Positions 43,828 through 56,556 of a stretch of DNA of 64,000 nt are shown here, piece by piece (positions within the stretch are counted from its first letter, which is position 1; every line of letters starts with the position of its first letter). The stretch lies in contig NC_082688.1 in the NCBI RefSeq assembly GCF_949987515.2, positions 105,627,893 to 105,691,892 on the forward strand, given 5' to 3'. The DNA comes from Delphinus delphis (lineage: Eukaryota > Chordata > Mammalia > Artiodactyla > Delphinidae). The notes under the pieces were generated by a model. It did not search any database, had not been told where the DNA came from, and worked only from the letters and a program-made list of their open reading frames with translations. Made by a program: the position numbers and the translations under genes.

Positions 43828-44275
43828 AGAGAGTGCATTGGTTTCCTATTTCTGCTGTAACACATTACCGTGAACTTAGGGCTTGAATGATACAAATGAG
43901 GTCTTACTGGGCTAAAATCAACGTGTTGTCACGGCTGCATTCTTTTGAGGCTCTAGGTGAGAATCCATTTCCTTGCCTTCTCCAGCTTCTAGAGGCTGCC
44001 TGCATTCCTTGGCTTATGGCCCACTTCCTCAAAGCCTGCAATATTGGGCTAAGTCTTCACACTGCATCATTCTGGCCTATGCTCTTCTTCTCTCTGCTGC
44101 TTTTAACAATCCTGCTGATTACACTGGGCCCATCTAGATGATCCAGAAAAATTTCTCTTTAAGTTCAGGTGATTAAGGTCAACTGATTTTAAGCAGCCTT
44201 CCTCCCACCTGCAACCTTCATTCCCCTTTACCATGTAACCTAACACATTCACACGTTCTGAGGATTAGGGATGGG
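43828..44275 (-). mobile_element. MaLR (MLT1-like) solo LTR, antisense
   Basis: Antisense LTR phrases: 'ttggtttcctatttctgctg', 'ctctaggtgagaatccattt', 'ctccagcttctagaggctgc', 'catctagatgatccag', 'cacacgttctgaggattagg'. It splits old L1 endonuclease text. Confidence 0.75.
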
Positions 44276-44404
44276 CATCGCTAGGAGGTACCACAGGTGG
44301 GAAAAGATATACCAAGCAAATATTAACCAAAAAGAAAGCTAGTATAGCTATATTTCTATCAGACAAAATAAACTTTAAGAAAGAAATAAAAGAAAACCTA
44401 AATA

Positions 44405-46165
44405 AATGGTGATAGATGCTCTGTCTGTCAACAGGAAGACTTAGTTTCATTAAGGTGCAAATGTTCCCTAGTTTGATCTGTAGTTCAAGTGCAATTCCAA
44501 ACAAAACCCTAGCTGGAGACTTTGTAGATAGACAAGTTGAATCTAAAATTTACATAGAAAATGGTAGGAAATAGAGTAGTCAAAACAACTTAGAAAAGGA
44601 AGAAAATGTTGGAAGTTTCATATTACCTGACCTTAAAATTACTATGAAGCTACAGTAATTAGGACAATGAGATATTGTGGGAAAAGATAGACTGTAAGTC
44701 TATATGTATGTGAGATAGACTCCCACAAATATGGTTAACTAATTTTTAACAAGATTATAAAAGCAGTTCAAGGGAGAAAGAACAATCTTTTCAACAAAGA
44801 ATTCTGGAAAAATTGGACAGTCATATGCAACCCCTCAAACAAACAACCCCCCCAAAGAACCCTTAACCCTTACCTCAGATTTTATACAGAAATTGACTCA
44901 AAATACATCATAGACTTAAATATAAAACCTAAAACTATAAAACTTCTCAAAGGAAACACAGGAGAAAATTTTTGTGACCTTGAGTTAGAGAAAATTTTTG
45001 GATATGGCACTAAAAACATGATCCTTAAAAGAAAAAAGAAAACTTATAAATGGGTTTTCAATAAAATTTAAAACTATTGCTCTGTAAAAGACATTGTTAA
45101 GAGAATGAAAAGACAAGCCACAAACTGGGAGAAAATATTTGCAAATCATATTATATGGAAAAGGGCTTGTATTCAATATATAGAACTCCCAAAACCCAAC
45201 AACAATAAAAATAACCACATTTTTAAAATGAGCAAAAGATTTGAACAGGTATTTTCAGCAAAGATATATGGATGCAAATAAGCACATGCAAAGTTTTTCA
45301 ACATCATTGATCATTAGAGAAATGCAAGTTACAAGTCCAATGAGATACTACTATGTACCTAATAGAATGGCTGAAAGAAAACAAAACAGGAATCCCCTGG
45401 TGGTCCATTGGTTAGGACTCCATGCTTCCACTGCTGGGGGCCTGGGTTCAATCCCTGGTCAGGGAACCAAGATCCCACAAGCCTCCTCGTGAGGCCAAAA
45501 ACAAACAAACAAACAGAAACCAAATGATACCAAGAGCTGGCGACAATCAACAATGCAGAGCAATGGGGACTCTCATCCATTGCTGGTGGGAGTGCAAAAT
45601 GGTGCAGCCACGTTGGAAAACAGTTTGACAGTTCCTTATGAAGTTAAATGTACATTTATCACATTACCCAGTAACCCCACTCTCAAGGGAAATAAAATGT
45701 TCCCTGGAAAACCTGTATGTAAATGTTTATTGCAGCTTTGTTCCTAACCACAGAAAACCTGGAGGGAACCCAAGTGTTCTTCAACTGGTGAATGGATAAG
45801 CAAATTTTGCTACAGTCAGACAGTGGACTACGCCTTAGCAACAAAAAGAACAAATTACTGATACATGCCGCAACATAGATGATTCTTGAACTAGTGCTAT
45901 GGGAAAGAAGCCAGACTCAAAAGACTGTACACTTAATGGTTCTATTTATAGGATATTCCAGAGAAGGGAAAACTGTAGTGATAGAAAACAAATCAGTGAT
46001 AACCAGGGATCAGTGGTAGGGTACCTACAAAGGAGCAGAACAAAAGAATTTTGGGGGTGATGAAATTGTCCTGTATCTTGATTGTGGTGATGGTTACACA
46101 ACTCCATGCATTTCTCAGTAACTTTTAGAATTGTACTAAAAAGAATAATTTCATTATTTGTAAAA
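44405..46165 (+). mobile_element. 5'-truncated old L1 inserted in the older L1
   Basis: Runs from ORF2 C-terminal text (about 44405; 'gaaaagacaagccacaaact' at 45108; a [18 protein letters not shown] frame at 45563) to a 3' UTR ending near 46165. Host endonuclease text stops just before it and resumes just after. A short shared ctttaag at the joins is a possible TSD. Confidence 0.7.
45390..45515 (+). mobile_element. CHR-type SINE, short form, inside L1
   Basis: Sense head (aatcccctggtggtccattg), ggttcaatccctggtcaggg B-box region, AGGCC end, CAAACAAACAAAC tail. Confidence 0.92.
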
Positions 46166-46789
46166 TAAAAACACCAAAGGACTTTAAGGCAAAAAGCAAT
46201 ACTAGACATAGAGAGAGTTACATCAAAATGATAAAAGGTCAAGCCATCAGAAAGATTTTTTTATCTCTAAACTTTTATTTACCTAATAACCATTCACAGA
46301 ATATAATTAAAGATAATTTGACAGAATCATAGGAGAAATAACCAATCCACAATTATCCCGGAAGATTAAAAGAAACTTTAACTCTCAATAACTGATAGAA
46401 GCAGCAGCAAGAGTCACACTGATCCCAATAACTTCAGAATAACATTTTTTTTCTTTTTTCCTTTAACATCTTTATTGGAGTATAATTGATTTACAATGTT
46501 GTGTTAGTTTCTGCTGTAAAACAAAGTGAATCAGCTATATGTATACATATATCCCCATATCCCCTCCATCTTGTGTCTCCCTCCCACTCTCCTTATCCCA
46601 CCCCTCTAGGTGGTCGCAAAGCACCAAGCTGATCTCCCTGTGCTATGCAGCTGTTTCCCACTAGCTATCTATTTTACATTTGGTAGTGTGTATATGTCCA
46701 TGCCACTCTCTCACTTCAGCCCAGCTTAACCTTCCCCCTCCCTGTGTCCTCAAGTCCATTCTCTACATCTGCGTCTTTATTCCTGTCCT

Positions 46790-49700
46790 GCACCTAGGTT
46801 CTTTAGAACCACTTTTTTTTAAATTATTATTTTAGATTCCATATATGTATTAGCATACGGTATTTGTTTTTCTCTTTCTGACTTACTTCACTCTGTATGA
46901 CAGACTCCAGGTCCATCCACCTCACTACAAATAACTTAATTCATTTCTTTTTATGGCTGAGTAATATTCCATTGTATATATGTGCCACATCTTCTTTATC
47001 CATTCATCTGTCATTGGACACTTAGGTTGCTTCCATGTCCTGGCCATTGTAAAGAGAGTTGCAGTGAACACTGTGGTACATGACTCTTTGAATTATGAAT
47101 AATCTCAGGGTATATGCCCAATAGTTGGATTGCTGGGTCATATGGTAGTTCTATTTTTAGTTTTTTAAGGAACTTCCATGCTGTTCTCCATAGTGGCTGT
47201 ATCCATTTACATTCCTACCAACAGTGCAAGAGGGTTCCCTTTTCTCCACACCCTCTCCAGCATTTATTGTTTGTAGATTTTTTGATGATGGACATTCTGA
47301 CTTGTGTAAGGTGATATCTTACTGTAGTTTTGATTTGCATTTCTCTAATGATTAATGATGTTGAGCATTCTTTCATGTGTTTGTTGGCAATCTTCTTTGG
47401 AGAAAAGTCTGTTTAGGTCTTCTGCCCATTTTTGGATTGGGTTGTTTGTTATTTTGATATTGAGCTGCATGAGCTGCTTGTAAATTTTGGAGATTAATCC
47501 TTTGTTAGTTGCTTCGTTTGCAAATATTTTCTCCCATTCTGAGGATTGTCTTTTCGTCTGGTTTATGTTTTCTTTTGCTCTGCAAAGGCTTTAAAGTTTC
47601 ATTAGGTCCCATTTGTTTATTTTTGGTTTTATTTCCATTTCTCTAGGAGGTGGGTCAAAAAGGATCCTGCTGTGATTTATGTCATAGAGTGTTCTGCCTA
47701 TGTTTTTCCCTAAGAGTTTTATAGTGTCTGGCCTTAGGTCTCTAATCCATTTTGAGTTTATTTTTGTGTACGGTGTTAGTAAGTGTTCTAACTTCATTCT
47801 TTTACATGTAGCTGTCCAGTTCTCCCAGCACCACTTATTGAAGAAGCTGTCTTTCCTCCATTGTATACTCTTGCCTCCTTTATCAAAGATAAGGTGACCA
47901 TATGTCCGTGGGTTTATCTCTGGGCTTTCTATCCTCTTCCATTCATCTATATTTCTGTTTTTATGCCAGTACCATACTGTCTTGATTACTGTAGCTTTGT
48001 AGTATAGTCTGAAGTCCAGAAGCCTGATTCCTCCAGCTCTGTTTTTCTTTCTCAAGATGCTTTGGCTATTCGGGCTCTTTTGTGTTTCCATACAACTTGC
48101 GCAATTTTTTGTTCTAGTTCTGTGAAAAATGCCATTGGTTGTTTCATAGGGATTGCATTGAATCTGTAGATTGCTTTGGGTAGTATAGTCATTTTCACAG
48201 TGTTGATTCTTCCAATCCAAGAACATGGTATATCTCTCCATCTGTTTGTATCATCTTTAATATCTTTCATCAGTGTCTTATAGTTTTCTGCACACAGGTC
48301 TTTTGTCTCCTTACGTAGGTTTATTTCTAGGTACTTTATTCTTTTTGTTGCAATGGTAAATGGGAGTGTTTCCTTAATTTCTCTTTCAGATTTTTCATCA
48401 TTAGTGTATAGGAATGCAGGAGATTTCTGTGCATTAATTTTTTATCCTGCTACTCTACTGAATTCATTGATTAGCTCTAGTAATTTTCTGGTGGCATCTT
48501 TAGCATTCTCTATGTATAGTATCATGTCATCTGCAAACAGTGACAGGTTTACTTCTTTTTTTCCGATTTGGATTCCTTTTATTTCTTTTTCTTCTCTGAT
48601 TCCTGTGGCTAAAACTTCCAAAACTATGTTGAATAATAGTGGTGAGAGTGGGTAACCCTGTCTTGTCCCTGATCTTAGAGGAAATGGTTTCAGTTTTTCA
48701 CCGTTGAGAATGATGTTGGCTGTGGGTTTTTCATATATGGCCTTTATTATGTTGAGGTAAGTTCCCTCTATGCCTACTTTCTGGAGAGTTTTTATCATAA
48801 ATGGGTGTTGAATTTTGTCAAAAGCTTTTTCTGCATGGATTGAGATTATCATATGGATTTTAGCCTTCATTTTCTTAATATGGTCTATCACACTGATTGA
48901 TTTGCATATACTGAAGAATCCTTGCATTCCTGGGATAAACCCCACTTGATCATGGTGTATCATCCTTTTAATGTGCTGTTGGATTCTGTTTGCTATTATT
49001 CTGTTAAGGATTTTTGCATCTATGTTCATCAGAGATACTGGCCTGTAGTTTTCTTTTTTTGTGACATCTTTGTCTGGTTTTGGTATCAGGGTGGTAGTGG
49101 CCTCATAGAATGAGTTTGGGAGAGTTTCTCCCTTTGCTATATTTTGGAAGAGTTTGAGAAGGATATGTGTTAGCTCTTCTCTAAATGTTTGATAGAATTC
49201 GCCTGTGAAGTCATCTCATCCTGGGCTTTTGTTTGCTGGAAGATTTTTAATCACAGTTTCAATTTCAGTGCTTGTGATAGGTCTGTTTATATTTTCCATT
49301 TCTTCCTGGTTCAGTCTCGGAAGGTTGTGTTTTTCTAAGAATTTGTCCATTTCTTCCAGGTTGTCCATTTTATTGGCATATATTTGCTTTTTAATCTCTC
49401 ATGATCCTTTGTATTTCTGCATTGTCAGTTGTTACTTCTCCTTTTCATTTCTAATTCTGTTGATTTGAATCTTCCCCTTTTTTTCTTGATGAATCTGGCT
49501 AATGGTTTATCAATTTTGTTTATCTTCTCAAAGAACCAGCTTTTAGTTTTAATGATCTTTGCTATTGTTTCCTTCATTTCTTTTTCATTTATTTCTGATA
49601 TGATCTTTATGATTTCTTTCCTTCTGCTAACTTTGGGTTGTTTTTGTTCTTCTTTCTCTAATTGCTTTAGGTGTAAGGTTACATTGTTTATTTGAGATTT

Positions 49701-50611
49701 GTCTTGTTTCTTGAGGTAGGATTGTATTGCTATAAACCTCCCTCTTAGAACTGCTTTTGCTGCATCCCATAGGTTTTGGGTTGTTGTGTTTCCATTGTCA
49801 TTTGTTTCTAGGTATTTTTAAATTTTCTCTTTGATTTCTTCAGTGATCTCTTGGTTATTTAGTAGTGTATTGTTTAGCCTCCATGCGTTTGTATTTTTTA
49901 CAGATTTTTTTCCTGTAATTGATATCTAGTCTCATAGCATTGTGGTCAGAGAAGATACTTGATACGATTTCAATTTTCTTAAAATTACCAAGGCTTTATG
50001 TGTGACCCCAAATATGGTCTATCCTGGGGAATGTTCCATGAGCACCTGAAAAGAAAGTATATTCTGTTGTTTTTGGATGGAATGTCCTATAAATATCAAT
50101 GAAGTCCATCTTGTTTAATGTGTCATTTAAAGCTTGTGTTTCCTTATTTATTTTCATTTTGGATGACCTGTCCATTGGTGAAAGTGGGGCATTAAAGTCC
50201 CCTACTATTATTGTGTTACCGTTGATTTCCCCTTTTATGGCTGTTAGCATTTGACTTATGTATTGAGGTGCTCCTATGTTGGGTACATAAATATTTTCAA
50301 CTGTTATATCTTCTTCTTGGATTGATCCCTTGATCATTATATAGTGTCCGTCTTTGTCTCTTGTAATAATCTTTGTTTTAAAGTGTATTTTGTCTGATAT
50401 GAGAATTGCTACTCCAGCTTTCTTTTGATTTCCATTTGTTTTTCCATCCCCTCACTTTCAGTCTGTATGTGTCCCTGGGTCTGAATTGGGTCTCTTGTAG
50501 GCAGCATATATACAGGTCTTGTTTTTGTATCTGTTCAGCCAGTCTATGTCTTTTGGTTGGAGCAGTTAATCCATTTACATTTAAGGTAATTATTGATATG
50601 TATGTTCCCAT
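46790..50611 (-). pseudogene. L1 ORF2 (endonuclease and reverse transcriptase), disrupted
   Basis: Start MGTYISIITLNVNGL at 50611. The APE-like endonuclease keeps LNVNG, CLQET and VGDFNAPLS motifs (50611-50000). The reverse transcriptase is open for 195 codons at 49029-48442 and keeps the catalytic box [14 protein letters not shown]. The C-terminal part is open at 48241-47591 (216 codons; [22 protein letters not shown]). Stops and frameshifts separate these blocks, so the 1,270-codon ORF is dead, though damage looks modest relative to the older L1s here. Confidence 0.92.
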
Positions 50612-50674
50612 TACAATTTTCTTAATTGTTTTGGGTTTGTTTTTATAGGTCTTTTCCTTCTCTTGTATTTCCCG

Positions 50675-51549
50675 CCTACAGAAAGTCCTTTAGCATTTGT
50701 TGTAAAGCTGGTTTGGTGATGCTGAATTCTCTTAACTTTTGCTTATCTGTAAAGGTTTTAATTTCTCCATCAAATCTGAATGAGATCCCTGCTGGGTAGA
50801 GTAATGTTGTTTGTAGGTTTTTCCCTTTCATCACTATAAATTTGTCCTGCCACTCCCTTCTGGCTTGCAGTTTCTGCTAAAAGGTCAGCTGTTAACCTTA
50901 TGGGGATTCCCTTTTATGTTACTTGTTGCTTTTCCCTTGCTACTTTTAATATTTTTTCTTTGTATTTAATTATTGATAGTTTCATTAATAGGTGTCTCGG
51001 TGTGTTTCTCTTTGGGTTTATTCTGTATGGGACTCTCTGTGCTTCCTAGACTTGATTGACTATTTCCTTTCCCATGTTAGGGAAGTTTTTGACTATAATC
51101 TCTTCAAGTATTTTCTCAGCCCCTTTCTTCTTCTCTTCTTCTCCTGGGACCCCTATAATTCAAATGTTGGTGCATTTAGTGTTGTCCCAGAGGTCTCTGA
51201 GACTGTCCTCAATTCTTTTCATTCTTTATTCTTTACTCTGCTCCCTGGCAGTTATTTCCACCATTTTGTCTTCCAGCTCACTTATCTGTTCTTCTGCCTC
51301 AGTTATTCTGCTATTGATTCCTTCTAGAGCATTTTTAACTTCAGTTATTGTGTTGTTCATCACTGTTTGTTTGCACTTTACTTCTTTTAGATCCTTGTTA
51401 AATATTTCTTGTATTTTCTCCATTCTGTTTCTGAGATTTTGTATCATCTTTACTATAATTACTCTGAATTCTTTTTCAGGTAGGTTGCCTATTTCATCTT
51501 CATTTATTTGGTCTTGTAGGTTTTTACCTTGCTCTTTTGTCTGTAACAT
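50675..51549 (-). pseudogene. L1 ORF1 (RNA-binding chaperone), disrupted
   Basis: Codes for the L1 ORF1p type nucleic-acid-binding protein that trimerises and coats L1 RNA. An open stretch of 107 codons from the ATG at 51549 shows the coiled-coil (NTITEVKNALEGINSRITEA, then ISELEDKM). A stop follows, after which RRM and C-terminal text continues (SLRDLWDN, VREKQQVT-like), ending near TKPALQQMLK at about 50690. There are several stops after the coiled coil. The true start may lie slightly upstream. Confidence 0.85.
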
Positions 51550-53120
51550 ATTTTTTGTTGTTTTTTTCTTTTCTTTTCTTTTCTTTTTTTGATGTGTCGT
51601 GCTGTATTCCTGTCTTACTGGTTGTTTGGCCTGAGACTTCCAGCACTGGAGTTGGTGCTGAGATCCAGGTCTTGGTGCTGAGATGAGGATCTCTGGGTGG
51701 CCTCACTCTGATTAATATTCCCTGGGGTCTGAGTTTCCCTGTTAGTCCAGAGGTTTGGACTTGGAGCTCCCACCACAGAAGCTCAGGCCCAACCTCCAGC
51801 TTGGGAACCAAGATCTTGCAAGCTTCATGGCATGGTAAACAAAAAAGAAAAACAGGAAAGAGAAAGAAAAAAAGGAGCAGTACAATATCAAGGAATAAAA
51901 AATAAAATAAAATTATAAAGATAGAAAATATATTAGGAAAAATAAAACTATAATTGAAACAAGTGCAACAAGGTAAAATAAAGCCACAACAGAAAAAAGA
52001 AAAAAAGGGGGGGCGGGAACAAGCCTAAAGGAGAGAACAATAACAAAGTATAAAGAATAAAATAAAATTAGAAAAATAAAAGACTTATTAGGAAAAATAA
52101 AAATATAAATGAATTAACAACAATGAATCAACAAGGTAAAACAGAACCCCAATCTAAAAGAGGAAAAAAGAAAAAAAAAAAAAGCCTTTATGATAGGGGT
52201 GGAACTTAGGCAGGGGTGGAACTTATGCAGGGGCGGGGTTTAGGGTAGGGTGGGACCTAGGCAGTTGCGGGGGGTGACGTATGAGCGTGAGACAGGGCCT
52301 CTGCTTAGGACCTGTGCAGAAGGGGAGAGGCAGCACGTTGGAAGGAGCGCCTCTGAAGCGTGGAGTTCAGGAGTTTGGAGGTAAGGCCCTGAGTGAGCGT
52401 GGGTGGGTGGAGTTTAGGCCCAGCGTGTTGGAGGGGTCTCAGAGGGGGTCTCTGAGTGTAGAGGTGGGGCCCTGGGTGGGTTGTAGGGGTGGGGCTTGGG
52501 GTCTGCACTGCAGGAGGGAGGCTCCGAGGGCAAAGGATTAGGCTTGGGGGCCCAACAAGCTCCAGGTGCATAAGTGGACAGGGAAAGCACTGGCCCCCGT
52601 TCCCTTCTGTTCCTTCGCGCCCCTCTCTCCCATTTCCCCAGGATCTCCCCCATCCCCACTGAACCCCTAACCGAAGGTGTGTCCTGCTGGGTGTAGGAAC
52701 TCTTCCCCTCCCCCAGCTGCCCCTTAGGGGTGCTGGTCCCGTAGGTCTGGCCTTTACTTTTGCTCCCTCTTCCCTCCCTCCCACTGCCTCAGGACCCACA
52801 CGACTGGAGGGGGTCTAGGTGGTCAGAAGATCAGGCCTGGGATCTCAGAAGGTTCCTGGGGGCCCAAGTGGGCAGGGGAAACCTGGTCACGCTCCTTTTT
52901 GATCCTCTGCCCTGCCAGTGGTTCCCCAATTTCCCCCTTCGAGCGTGGGATCCCTTCCCCTCCCCCAGCCGCCCCTCAGGGCACCAGTCCCGTCCCACCT
53001 CCACTTCTCCTCTGCCCCTCACTCTCCCCACACCCCCTGTCCTACCTGGTCGCTGGGGGTTCCTCCTGTCCCCTTAGGTGTCCGTGGTTCCCCACCGGTG
53101 CCTGGTAGGTGCCCTAGTTG
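51550..53120 (-). promoter_or_regulatory. L1 5' UTR (internal promoter region) with tandem blocks
   Basis: Upstream of ORF1 on the minus strand. Two segments: an A/T-rich part (51830-52180) in which a block at about 51889 recurs at about 52043, a period near 154 bp, and a GC-rich part (52190-53110) in which cttcccctcccccag recurs at 52702 and 52954, a 252-bp period. In L1s this region drives Pol II transcription. The open frames on both strands (up to 164 codons) are low-complexity Pro/Gly-rich artefacts. Confidence 0.82.
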
Positions 53121-53331
53121 TCAGAAGAACATTTTTTTGAGTGCACATTTTATATTTTAAAATTTTCACTATGTTTTGGGCTGCAAGTAAAAAATGTTGA
53201 AGTATTGAAATCACACAATATTTATTTTTGAACAAAATAGGATTATGCTAGAAATCAATAATAAAAATGTAACAAAATATCTCCATAAATTTGGAAATTA
53301 AAGAACTGTATCCCTAAATAATAATGAATGT

Positions 53332-53520
53332 AGGGACTTCCCTGGTGGTCAAGTGGGTAAGACTCCATGCTCCCAATGCAGGGAGCCTGGGTTCGATCCC
53401 TGGTTGGGGAACTAAATCTCACATGCATGCCTCAACTAAGAGTCTGCATGTCACAAACTAAGAAGCCCACATGCCGCAACTAAGACCTGGCACAGCCTAA
53501 ATAAATAAATATTTTTTAAA
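53332..53520 (+). mobile_element. CHR-type SINE, intermediate form
   Basis: Sense head (cttccctggtggtcaagtgg), gttcgatccctggttgggga, then a short body 'ccgcaactaagacctggcac' and AAATAAATAAAT tail. A body type between the short and long forms in this window. Confidence 0.9.
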
Positions 53521-54021
53521 AATGCAAAAGGAAATAATAATGGAAATTTTAAAACATTTTGAATTGAACAATATTAGAAAACATTACATTTCAAAACTAG
53601 TTGTTACAGCTAAAATAGTACTTAGTGGGATATTTATAGCTCTTAACAGATATAAAAGAGAAAAGACTGAAGAAATGAGCTAAGCATCCTTCTTAACTAA
53701 TTAGGAAATAAAAATAAAATATAGAAAGCAAAAAGAAGGAACAGTTATGATAAAAGCAGAAATTAGTAGAATAGAAAACAAATCCACAGCAGAGAGTTTT
53801 GATATACCCAGAGTTGTTCTTCCAAAAAGATTAATAAATTTGACAGACCTTTGGTGAGACTGATCAAGGAAAAAAGAAAATATTACAAAAATGCAGGAGT
53901 GGAAGGGAACATAACTTAGATACTGTAAAAATTAACAATATAATAAGATATTATGAACAACTTTATGCCAGAAATCAGATGGAATGGACAAATTCCTGGA
54001 AAAAAAATTTACCCTAAGTGA

Positions 54022-54163
54022 ATCTGGGTTCTAGAGTAGGATTCTGGTTATAGTTGCGCAAAAAATTATGTACTAAAAGTTGTTGAATTGTACACTTAAA
54101 ATGCTTGAGTTTGACTGTATATAAATTGTACCTCAATAAGGTTATATGAAATGAAAACTGACT
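54022..54163 (+). mobile_element. Old L1 3'-terminal fragment
   Basis: The 'gttgttgaattgtacactta' and 'taaattgtacctcaataagg' phrases are an old L1 3' terminus, placed between two pieces of host RT-region text. Confidence 0.5.
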
Positions 54164-56434
54164 CTGGAAGTGAAAGCAAACCCGAAAATTCTTATAACTC
54201 ATTGGAAAAATTGAATTAGTAATTAAAAATCTTCCTGCAAGCAAAATTCCAGGCTCAGATGGTTCAGTGGAAAGTTCAACCTGATATTCAAGGAACAAAT
54301 AATTCCAGTCTTACACAAACTTTTTAGAAAATAGACAAAGAGGGTTCTTCTAATTCATTTCTGAAGCTGTTATAACCTTGATAACGAAATCTGAAAAGGA
54401 TAGTAGGCGAATAGAAAAATATAGGCCAATCCCACATATATACAAAAATTCTAAACAAAATATTAGCAAATAGGATCTAGCAATATATAAAAAAGGATAA
54501 TATACTATCACCAAGTTGGTTTATTCTAAGGTTGATTTAATATTAGAAAAACAATTAATGTAAATCACCACAGTAACAGATTAGAGGGGAAAAGCTTATG
54601 ATCATCATTTCAAAAGATGGAGGAAAAGTATTTGATTAAATTCAATGTCCTTTCATGATAAAAATTCATAGCCAAATAGGAATAGAAGGAGACTTTTTTA
54701 ACCTTATAAAAGATATCTATAAAACAAAACACAATCAGACAAAAACAGAGCTTCAAGAAGCAACACAATAATGAAACCTCACTTTCTCTTTGAGATGAGA
54801 AACAAGAATCCAAGACAATAACACAAGAAAAACAATGAAAAAGGAGAAACAAAATTTCCATCATTTGTAGATTACCTCATTGTGTACATTACATTCCGTA
54901 AGAATTTATAGTTCAAAGGTTAATGTTCATGAATGTTTAGCCAAGTGACTGCTTACAAAGATCAAGGTACAAAAATAAGTTATATTTCTAGACTAGTCAT
55001 AAACAGAAAATGGACAATATTTAAATGTAATTTATAATACCATGAGAAATATGAAGTACATGAAAGTATCTGTGCAGTGCCTTTACCGAAATAAATAAAA
55101 AACTTTACCATGAGATATTAAAGCATATCTAAATAAGTGGAGAAATATACCATATTTACAGTATGGAAAGCTCAGTATTATATAATGGCATTTCTACTCA
55201 GATTTATCAGTAGATTCAATGCAATCCTTGTCAAAAATTCAAACAAATTTTTGGTGAAACTTGATAATTACAAAGTGTATATGGAATACAAAGGGCCTAG
55301 AAGCGTCAAGACACTCATGCAGAGAAACATGGTTGAATTAGCTATTTTATAAGTTAGCAAAAGTATTATAAAGTTATAATAATTAAAACTATGGTATTGG
55401 AATAAAAATGAACAGATAGATGATTGGAACTGAATAGATACCCAGAAACATTTATGGATACTTGATGTTGCTAGAGTTGGCAGTGCAGAGTAGTGGAGAA
55501 ATAGTTTTTTTTCAGGAAATAGTATTCAGATGAATAAGTATCCATTTGGGAAAAAAATAAAGTTGGATTCCTGTTTAACATCATTTATAATAAAACGTTT
55601 CCAGGTGGATAAAATGATAGGCAAAAAAGTTAGGAAATATTACAGGAGAATATTTAATGATCTTGGAATATTTTAAATATTTTTACATGAGACACACAAA
55701 TTTCCTGACCTTATGGTCAGGAAAAGCCCATATTTTTGACTATATAAACACTAAGAATTTCTATTTATCAAGACTTTACAAAAAATTTTAAAAACCCACA
55801 GTAAAGAAAATGATAGTTGTTGCAGCACATATAATTTATGAAGGACAGGTATCTGGAACATAAAAAGAACCTCTGTAAATCAATAAGGAAGACAGCTTTC
55901 CCCAAATGACCGAAATGCTTGAATAAAAGGAAATCCAGAAGTCCGACAAACATATGAAAAATTGTTCAACCTTCTTAGTAATCAGCGAAATGCAAAGTTA
56001 AACCACTTGAGATACCAATATACATTCATGAGTTGGGAGAAATAAAAAGTTCAACAATTATCAAACATTTAAAGAAAAATTATACCAATTCTTTACAAAC
56101 TCTTCCCGCTACAAAAAAACCCCAGAAAAGGAAGGAACACTTCATTTTATGAGGGTAGTATTATCCTGCTAGCAAAAATAGACAAAGATATCACAAGAAA
56201 AGAAAACTACAGACCAATAAATGTTATGAACATAGACATAAAAATCCTCAACAAAAGCCTAGGAACTAGAATTCAATAATATGTGAAAAGATTATACACT
56301 GTGACCCAGTGGAATTTTTCCCAGGAGTGCAAGTTTGGTTTAACATTCAAAAATCAATTAATGTAATACACTGAATCAGTAGAATAAAGGACAATAATAC
56401 GATCATCTCACTACATGCAGAAAAAACATTTCAC

Positions 56435-56556
56435 GGGACTTCTCTGGCAATCCAATGGATAAAACTCTCTGCTTCCACTGCAGGGGGCACGGGTTTGATC
56501 CCGGGTCGGGGAACTAAGATCCCACAAGCCATGCAGCACAGCCAAAAAACAAAACA
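56435..56556 (+). mobile_element. CHR-type SINE, short form, inside L1 RT region
   Basis: Sense copy from gacttctctggcaatccaat to GCAGCACAGCC and an A-rich tail. The TSD aaaacatttcac lies at 56423-56434 and 56557-56568. Confidence 0.94.

Larger units (their letters stand above)
46453..53120 (-). mobile_element. Full-length cetacean-type L1 (about 6.7 kb), antisense
   Basis: On the minus strand: 5' UTR (about 53120-51550), ORF1 (about 51549-50675), ORF2 (50611 to about 46790), 3' UTR and A-rich tail (about 46790-46453). An 18-19 bp TSD tcagaa[t/g]aacattttttt lies at 46434-46452 and 53121-53138, and the inferred first nick (TTTTTTT/GA) fits the L1 endonuclease preference. Both ORFs carry stops or frameshifts, so the copy is not autonomous now. 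Unlike the other L1s here it reaches its true 5' end. It lies in the endonuclease region of an older sense L1. Confidence 0.95.

Noticed and set aside
52281..53160. GC-rich overlapping frames, up to 164 codons, on both strands
   Set aside because: They lie in the L1 5' UTR, are Pro/Gly-rich low-complexity, and overlap in opposite strands.
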